This document shows positions 7,606 to 12,196 of a stretch of DNA of 12,196 nt, piece by piece. Source of the stretch: Methylomarinum sp. (GTDB lineage: Bacteria > Pseudomonadota > Gammaproteobacteria > Methylococcales > Methylomonadaceae); assembly GCA_013139755.1 (NCBI GenBank), contig WTAG01000377.1:1-12196 (forward strand), in the 5' to 3' direction. Numbering within the stretch: the first letter of the stretch is position 1; every line of letters begins with the position of its first letter. The translations under genes and the position numbers were made by a program. Below the pieces are notes generated by a model. That model saw only the letters and a list, made by a program, of their open reading frames with translations, was not told the origin of the DNA and did not search any database.

Positions 7606-8217
7606 GTGAAACCACAATTAGAAAATTTAGTTCAAACTCGTATTCCGACTGCACACGGCGAATTTACGCTACATTACTATAGTAATAACCTTGATGATAA
7701 GGAACATATTGCTTTTGTAAAAGGTGATGTTGCCAATAAGCAGGGGGTTCTTGTCCGTATACATTCAGAATGTTTTACCGGGGATGTCTTTGGTTCCCGT
7801 CGTTGCGATTGTGGCGAACAACTTGATATGGCTTTAAAGCTTATTGATGAAGCGGGTTGCGGCATCTTGATTTATTTGCGTCAGGAAGGCCGAGGTATTG
7901 GCTTGTTAAAAAAACTACAAGCTTATAATCTGCAAGATAATGGTCTGGATACGGTGGATGCGAATATTCATTTAGGACATCTTGCCGATGAAAGGGAGTA
8001 TGATTTAGCCGCTTTAATGCTGGAAGATTTAAAAGTGAAGTCGATAGCTTTAATGACTAACAATCCTAAGAAAATTGAAGAGCTGGTTAAGTTAGGTGTC
8101 ACAGTTGATCGACGCATTGCTGTAGAAATTGATGCTAATGATGATAATGCGGTTTATTTAAATACTAAAGTTAAAAAAATGAGCCATATGTTATCGGTGT
8201 CTGATGATAAATCGTAA
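7606..8217 (+). CDS. ribA: GTP cyclohydrolase II
   Basis: Opens the imidazole ring of GTP to give 2,5-diamino-6-ribosylamino-4(3H)-pyrimidinone 5'-phosphate, formate and pyrophosphate, the first step of riboflavin synthesis in the cytosol. It has 203 residues against 196 in E. coli. Seen: the zinc ligands C56, C67 and C69 in HSECFTGDVFGSRRCDCG; the GTP-binding stretch LRQEGRGIGLLKKLQAYNLQ (91-110); DTVDANIHLGHLADERE; and MTNNPKKIEEL (150-160) with the final LNTKVKKMSHML. It is a stand-alone GCHII with no RibB (DHBP synthase) domain fused. The start is GTG at 7606: an in-frame stop lies at 7582, and the ATG at 7604 is out of frame and meets TGA at once. No Shine-Dalgarno is visible. The neighbours are not riboflavin genes. 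Confidence 0.96.
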   Translation: MKPQLENLVQTRIPTAHGEFTLHYYSNNLDDKEHIAFVKGDVANKQGVLVRIHSECFTGDVFGSRRCDCGEQLDMALKLIDEAGCGILIYLRQEGRGIGLLKKLQAYNLQDNGLDTVDANIHLGHLADEREYDLAALMLEDLKVKSIALMTNNPKKIEELVKLGVTVDRRIAVEIDANDDNAVYLNTKVKKMSHMLSVSDDKS

Positions 8218-8280
8218 CAAAAAGTAAGGTGGGCAAAGGTTAAGTAGCCATACAAAATTAATGTAACTAAAAGTTAAAAA

Positions 8281-8371
8281 ATGTAGCCCGTATGAAGTAA
8301 AACGAAATACGGGAAATTGATGCGTTGAATTTCCGTATTCCACTATGTTTCATACGGGCTTGTATCTACAT
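8281..8371. repeat. Nested inverted repeat: two REP-like units tail to tail
   Basis: The outer arms AGCCCGTATGAA (8285-8296) and TTCATACGGGCT (8349-8360) are perfect complements over 12 bases. ATGTA (8281-8285) and TACAT (8367-8371) extend the pairing beyond a 6-base bulge. The inner arms AATACGGGAAATT (8306-8318) and AATTTCCGTATT (8328-8339) pair with one bulged G. Each half can also fold alone, since CCCGTAT pairs with ATACGGG within the left unit and likewise on the right. From memory, GTAGCCCG...GAA...CGGG palindromes of this form recur between genes in many gammaproteobacteria, so I read it as a BIME- or MITE-like extragenic element. Confidence 0.8.
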
Positions 8372-8568
8372 CGTGAATCATGTGTTTTTTATCAATAGGT
8401 TAATTTTCTGTTAGTGCTTATGTCCATCTTTTAAAGATAACCTTATTCTAACTCTATTTATAGCCTTAACTTAGTATATAAAGGATATAAACCTGTGCTG
8501 TAGTTAAATCACGATCAGGCAATAGAAACAAGCATAATAAATTTTTTATAAACTCTTCAGTAGTGATT

Positions 8569-8614
8569 ATGACGCAGAAGCGTCATCCACTGTATTCCCT
8601 TGCTCAGCGAGGGA
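8569..8614. repeat. Tandem hairpin pair upstream of the Lon-like gene
   Basis: Hairpin 1: ATGACGC (8569-8575), loop AGAA, GCGTCAT (8580-8586), a perfect 7-bp stem. Hairpin 2: TCCCTTGC (8596-8603), loop TCA, GCGAGGGA (8607-8614), 8 bp with one G-T pair. The arrangement (GACGC..GCGTC, then ATTCCC..GGGA) resembles a dispersed double-hairpin repeat I associate with gammaproteobacterial intergenic regions. It ends 34 bases before the protease start, so if transcribed it would lie in the 5' leader. Confidence 0.65.
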
Positions 8615-8648
8615 GCGAAAAACAAATCATTCCATTAGCTTACCCCCT

Positions 8649-11033
8649 ATGACTGACCATTTAAAAGTACCCGTAGATTTATTAAAACTAAATATTGATC
8701 CAGAGAATTTAACGATTCAAGAGCTATCTAGGCAGCCTGATTCAATTTTAGGGCAGGCTCGTGCACAATCAGCCTTAGCTTTTGGCGTTGCTATGATAAA
8801 CCCTGGTTATAATATCTTTGTCATGGGGGAGCCGGGTACAGGGCGCTTGTCTATGATTACCAATTATTTGTCGCAGTCTGCGGAAAAGCAGGATGCCCCA
8901 CCTTCGTATGCTTATGTTGATAACTTTGATAATACTCGTGAACCTATATCAATTCAGCTTCCTGCGGGGGAAGGGCAGACATTTACCAAGGATATAGAGC
9001 AGTTAATAGATAATTTACTAGCGACCTTTCCAACAGCTTTTGAAAGCCCGGCTTATCAACAGAAAAAAACGGCAATAGAACGTCATTTTAATCAGCAATA
9101 TAACGCAGCTATTGATTTGGTGGATAAGAAAGCTGAAGTGATGGGCGTTGCGGTGTATAGAGAAGCCGATAGCATCACCTTTTTGCCTATCAGAGATAAT
9201 AAGGCATTAGATGAAGATCAGTTTACTATGTTGCCTCAACTGGAAAGAGAAGCCTTTCATAAGCACACCGAAGAGCTGGAAGCCTATTTAAGTCATGTCT
9301 TACTGGAATTGCCATTGTGGCGTAGAACTTTAGTTGATGAGACTAAGAAGTTAGATGTTGAAACCATTGATTTAGCGATTGATCCGCTATTCGATACTTT
9401 GCATCATTCGTATCAAAATACCGATGATGTCATCGCTTATTTGGCAGAGTTTAAAAAAGATGTGGTTGAGACTATCACCGATTTTTTAATGCCTGCACGG
9501 GCACAAGACATAAAAGACAATAGCACTAAACGATTGATTCTTACAGAGCAATATCTGCCCAATATTTTGGTTGATTATAAGCCTGATAATGGTGCGCCAG
9601 TGGTTTATGAATCTCACCCTACTTACCAGAATTTATTTGGACGTATCGAGTATATGAGTGATCAAGGGGCTTTGATTACAACATATCGCAGGATTTGTTC
9701 AGGGTCTTTACATCAGGCCAATGGTGGGTATTTGATTTTGGATGCAGAAAAAATACTCACCTATCCCTTTGTTTGGGAAGGTTTAAAGCGTGCTTTAAAG
9801 TCAGGAAAAATAGAAATTGAATCCCCCTATTCAGAATATGGTGTAAATACGATTACTCTGAAACCGGAAGTGATTCCGCTCAATGTAAAGGTCATTCTAG
9901 TCGGCCCCAGAAATATTTATTATCTGTTAGAAGATATGGATAGCGAGTTTAATGAAATGTTTCGGGTATTGGCTGATTTTGATAACGATATCAAATTAAC
10001 AGATGACTCTATCGGGCAATTTGTTACCTTAATGGTGAAGCAAGCAAGAGATTCTGGCGCCTTGCCTTTAACTAAAACGGCGATAGCACGATTAATTGAG
10101 CATAGCTGTCGATTGTCAGAACATCAATGTCGCTTATCTGCCCGTATTAATGATTCACTGGAGATTATTAGTGAAGCCAATCTGTTGTGTATGGGGACAG
10201 AGATAGTGGAGATTAATAAGGCCCAGATTGAGCAGGCCCTGGCGGCGAGAGAATCACGTAGTGGACGGCTAGCCGAAGAGGTCCTTGAGGATATGATTGA
10301 TGGTACCATTTTAATTGATACCGAAGGTGAGGCAATAGGCAAGGTTAATGGTTTAACTGTTATGGAAGTGGGTGGTAGTAGCTTTGGTGCGCCTGCCCGT
10401 ATTACCACAACGGTATACCCTGGTTCACGCGGGATAGTCGATATAGAAAGAGAAGCTGAGCTGGGTCAGGCCATACACTCAAAAGGGGTGATGATTATAA
10501 CCGGCTATTTAGGGCATTGTTATGCGCAAGAGTTTCCTTTGGCGATATCAGCCAGCATTGCCTTGGAACAGTCTTATGGCTATATCGATGGTGATAGTGC
10601 CTCATTAGCAGAGTTAAGCTGTCTGATTTCAGCCCTAACCCGGACGCCAATAAAACAAGGCTTTGCTATAACAGGGTCGGTTAACCAATATGGTGAAGTG
10701 CAAGCTATTGGTGGTGTAAATGAAAAGATTGAAGGTTTTTTCAAGCTCTGTCAGGCAAGAGGATTAAGCGGTCAGCATGCAGTGATTATTCCTGTTTCAA
10801 ATAAACGCAATTTAATGTTAAAACAAGAAGTGGTTGATGCGGTTAATGAGGGATTATTTGTTATTTATACCGTTTCAAATGTTAATGAAACATTGGAACT
10901 GCTAATGGGGCAGACAGCCGGCAGCATGGATAAAGAGGGTAATTATCCTAAAGACACCATTAACTTTAAAGTGGTTGCTCGTTTGAAAGAAATTTCAGAA
11001 TTGGATGATGATGAGGAGGAGCCTGAGGGCTAA
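8649..11033 (+). CDS. Lon-family (LonB/LonC-like) protease with AAA-like N-terminal region
   Basis: Cytosolic Ser/Lys protease of 794 residues. The N-terminal part (about 1-530) is the AAA-like module of this family: ILGQARAQSALAFGVAM (34-50); a P-loop region GEPGTGRLS (60-68), where the invariant lysine is R66; a long helical insertion (about 110-290); HQANGGYLILDAEKIL with D365 at the Walker B place; VKVILVGPRN (sensor-1 region); and FRVLADFD with a possible arginine finger. From about 543 to 770 lies the Lon C domain: EVLEDMIDGTILI, the VYPGSRGIVDIEREAE segment, catalytic S650 in DGDSASLAEL, and catalytic K693 in GGVNEKIEGFF. The last residues are an acidic tail (LDDDEEEPEG). E. coli LonH (YcbZ) and the ATP-independent LonC of Meiothermus are relatives with degenerate nucleotide sites, so ATP use here is doubtful. 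No clear Shine-Dalgarno precedes the ATG, but there is no other start before the upstream stop at 8538. Confidence 0.92.
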   Translation: MTDHLKVPVDLLKLNIDPENLTIQELSRQPDSILGQARAQSALAFGVAMINPGYNIFVMGEPGTGRLSMITNYLSQSAEKQDAPPSYAYVDNFDNTREPISIQLPAGEGQTFTKDIEQLIDNLLATFPTAFESPAYQQKKTAIERHFNQQYNAAIDLVDKKAEVMGVAVYREADSITFLPIRDNKALDEDQFTMLPQLEREAFHKHTEELEAYLSHVLLELPLWRRTLVDETKKLDVETIDLAIDPLFDTLHHSYQNTDDVIAYLAEFKKDVVETITDFLMPARAQDIKDNSTKRLILTEQYLPNILVDYKPDNGAPVVYESHPTYQNLFGRIEYMSDQGALITTYRRICSGSLHQANGGYLILDAEKILTYPFVWEGLKRALKSGKIEIESPYSEYGVNTITLKPEVIPLNVKVILVGPRNIYYLLEDMDSEFNEMFRVLADFDNDIKLTDDSIGQFVTLMVKQARDSGALPLTKTAIARLIEHSCRLSEHQCRLSARINDSLEIISEANLLCMGTEIVEINKAQIEQALAARESRSGRLAEEVLEDMIDGTILIDTEGEAIGKVNGLTVMEVGGSSFGAPARITTTVYPGSRGIVDIEREAELGQAIHSKGVMIITGYLGHCYAQEFPLAISASIALEQSYGYIDGDSASLAELSCLISALTRTPIKQGFAITGSVNQYGEVQAIGGVNEKIEGFFKLCQARGLSGQHAVIIPVSNKRNLMLKQEVVDAVNEGLFVIYTVSNVNETLELLMGQTAGSMDKEGNYPKDTINFKVVARLKEISELDDDEEEPEG

Positions 11034-11047
11034 GGCTTCAACTTTGT

Positions 11048-11052
11048 AGGAG
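11048..11052 (+). promoter_or_regulatory. Strong Shine-Dalgarno before a broken reading frame
   Basis: AGGAG lies 6 bases before the GTG at 11059 and 14 bases after the protease stop. It is the best ribosome site on the plus strand of the window, yet it serves a frame that runs out of phase into a gltA remnant. Confidence 0.5.
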
Positions 11053-11058
11053 CGTTTA

Positions 11059-11285
11059 GTGCGGATTTACCCCAAAAGATGGCATTTGCTAGCACTTAGA
11101 AACATGCCTAAAACTCACGGACATATGATCCAAAGCGTTAGGCATCTTAATGAAACAATCAAGCATGGAAAAATAAATCACGCAGAAGATGAGCTAATAC
11201 CTGGGCTTTTCTCGGACTTTAAAAGCATTTTCAGATGTGAGCTTCCTCTAAAGCGTGCATGTCGAAAATTATTAATGCCTAGTGA
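11059..11285 (+). other. Unidentified open stretch preceding the gltA remnant (possible 5' fragment of a lost gene)
   Basis: From GTG 11059 a frame of 97 codons is open to 11352. About the first 62 codons (basic, starting MRIYPKRWHLLALRNMPKTH and including HAEDELIPGLFSDFKSIF) match nothing I recognise, and codon choice (ATC, AGA, AGG, CTA) differs from neighbouring genes. The last 22 codons are an out-of-frame reading of citrate synthase DNA, so the whole frame is not a genuine conserved protein. Codons around 11245-11283 (KRACRKLLMP) could be a damaged form of the citrate synthase segment usually reading NEACLKMLNEIG. The origin of 11059-11240 is unknown to me. Confidence 0.4.
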
Positions 11286-11752
11286 GTATCGCGTTACGTT
11301 ATCGATCGCTACATCAAAAAAGCCAAGGATAAAAACGATCCGTTCCAACTAATGGGGTTTGGTCGCCGCGTTTATAAAAATTATGACCCGCGCGCAAAAC
11401 TCATGCGCGCCACCTGTCATTAAGTACTAGATGAATTAGGCTTGCACGATGACCCTTTATTAAGCTGGCCCTAAAACTGGAGCGTATCGCGCTGGAAGAC
11501 GACTATTTTATTAACAAGAAGCTTTATCCGAATGTCGATTTTTATTCCGGCATCGTACTCAGGGCTTTAGGAATACCCAGCAACATGTTTACAGCAATGT
11601 TTGCAATGGGTCGTAGCGTCGGCTGGATTGCGCATTGGGATGAAATGATCTCGGATCCTGCGCAGAAAATAGGTTGCCCCCGTCAGCTATATACCGGCGA
11701 AACCCATCGCGATGTGACTATGATTACAGATAGAATTAATACAGACACCTAG
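11286..11752 (+). pseudogene. gltA: Decayed 3' fragment of citrate synthase
   Basis: The reading [20 protein letters not shown], then [20 protein letters not shown], matches the C-terminal third of type II (GltA) citrate synthase, the enzyme joining oxaloacetate and acetyl-CoA. Damage seen: TAA at 11421-11423 in place of the Glu of TCHEVL; loss of one A near 11462 in the PLLKLAL segment, after which the frame continues as [20 protein letters not shown]; and no N-terminal two thirds. After the shift it still reads [11 protein letters not shown] (catalytic Asp362 of E. coli kept), [13 protein letters not shown] and PRQLYTG, ending at TAG 11750-11752. The catalytic His305 (GHRVY) is Arg, and Arg407 (RPRQ) is Cys. 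These losses mean no active enzyme; a functional gltA is expected elsewhere. The fragment is more GC-rich than its surroundings. Confidence 0.93.
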
Positions 11753-11996
11753 CTTAATAAAATACAATTAACTACAAAACATATTTTACATTGGGGGGGA
11801 TTATTTTTTGCGAGTTGCTTCTCCAAATTTTATCTTTACGATGATGATACATATGATTTAAGTGCGCTGACTCAGATTTTATCCGGCATATTTAAAATTT
11901 AATTGAAATCAAATCTTACACCGAAAGGCAGTCATCGACCCATAGAAGCCTGTCACTTTGTACTTACAATACTTTTAATATGTAATTTTAATTGCA
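11753..11996. other. AT-rich spacer between gltA remnant and convergent gene
   Basis: Gene-free as far as I can support. In phase with the gltA tail, 49 codons stay open after the TAG, to TAA at 11900-11902, including FYLYDDDTYDLSALTQILSG, but there is no ATG or ribosome site. A run of seven G lies near 11793-11799. No hairpin with a T-run was found, so the convergent transcripts have no visible terminator here. Confidence 0.5.
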
Positions 11997-12196
11997 TTAA
12001 ATACCATCTTTCTTAAAAGTCACGGGTATATAAAACACTGATAATCCTGCAATAATACCGATCATTCCTTCATATATAGCATTATTCCACCCAATATACC
12101 GCCATAAAAGCGAGACACCTAAACCAATAAACACTGCGAATAGGCTCCTGTTTTGACTTGGTTCTTTGCCTAGACATAAGACAATTAACAAAGGGG
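11997..12196 (-). CDS. C-terminal end of a membrane protein, possibly a sodium:solute symporter (partial)
   Basis: The minus-strand frame is open from the right edge (12196) to TAA at 11997, so this is the 3' end of a gene starting outside the window; the TTG at 12191 is probably an internal Leu. About 65 residues are visible. They contain two hydrophobic segments, LFAVFIGLGVSLLWRYIGW and MIGIIAGLSVFYIPV, separated by NNAIYEG, then a short basic tail FKKDGI. The pattern of a helix ending in LWR, then YEG and a last helix, is like the C-terminus of SSS-family symporters (PutP-like), but the fragment is short and other transporters are possible. It converges on the gltA remnant. Confidence 0.55.
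   Translation of the reverse strand, partial: PLLIVLCLGKEPSQNRSLFAVFIGLGVSLLWRYIGWNNAIYEGMIGIIAGLSVFYIPVTFKKDGI

Larger units (their letters stand above)
8218..8648. other. 431-base gene-free stretch with two structured repeats
   Basis: I find no credible coding frame here. It holds the 91-base nested inverted repeat (8281-8371), an AT-rich middle with possible -10 elements (TATAAA at 8477-8482 and 8486-8491, no good -35), and two tandem hairpins (8569-8614) before the protease gene. No sigma-32 heat-shock consensus was recognised. The ribA transcript has no separate terminator, so the first repeat could serve as its 3' end. Confidence 0.6.

Noticed and set aside
8218..8648. CRISPR array or phage attachment site in the repeat-bearing spacer
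   Set aside because: The repeats are two inverted structures of different sequence, not regularly spaced direct repeats, and no integrase or cas gene is in the window.
10124..10408. 94-codon minus-strand frame in the Lon-like gene
   Set aside because: Antisense to the conserved protease linker and domain start; no supporting signal.
11903..11996. Stretch around AAAGGCAGTCATCGACCC that looks like a familiar dispersed sequence
   Set aside because: I could not define arms, boundaries or a coding frame, so there is nothing to support beyond a vague resemblance.

Overview
The window looks like chromosomal DNA of a moderately AT-rich gammaproteobacterium. Several proteins (the Lon-family protease, the Tim44-like protein followed by a PmtA/METTL7-like methyltransferase, and a degraded gltA) would suit a Methylococcales-type methanotroph or a relative. 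No methanotrophy gene is present, so this placement is an inference. No tRNA, rRNA, CRISPR array, transposase or phage gene was found.

Left part (1-5704, minus strand): a metal-efflux operon read right to left. It holds a small His-containing exported protein (5704-5306), a CzcC/CusC-type outer-membrane channel (5174-3918), a periplasmic adaptor (3921-2827) and an HME-RND pump (2823 to beyond base 1). The channel and adaptor overlap by ATGA, and adaptor and pump are 3 bases apart. The order small protein-C-B-A matches czcICBA. Together the three large proteins would form a trimeric channel/adaptor/pump complex moving metal cations out across the envelope.

Middle (5705-8217, plus strand): an AT-rich divergent intergenic region, then a membrane-anchored Tim44-domain protein and a class I SAM methyltransferase 8 bases apart, probably one operon, closed by a hairpin plus T-run terminator near 7501-7526. 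Then comes a stand-alone GTP cyclohydrolase II gene (ribA, GTG start), the first step of riboflavin synthesis.

8218-8648 is a gene-free stretch with two structured repeats: a 91-base nested inverted repeat made of two REP-like units (8281-8371), and a pair of tandem hairpins (8569-8614) directly before the next gene.

Right part (8649-12196): a 794-residue Lon-family protease with an AAA-like N-terminal region whose Walker A lysine is arginine and an intact Ser/Lys protease dyad. It is followed by a decayed 3' fragment of citrate synthase (gltA) with a stop, a frameshift and loss of two active-site residues, then an AT-rich spacer and, on the minus strand, the last 65 codons of a membrane protein that may be a sodium:solute symporter.

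I did not find a convincing new defence or mobile system. The most informative oddities are the altered Walker A site in the Lon-like protein, the gltA remnant fused to DNA of unknown origin behind a good ribosome binding site, the two dispersed-repeat-like elements, and the unassigned small His-containing protein leading the efflux operon.
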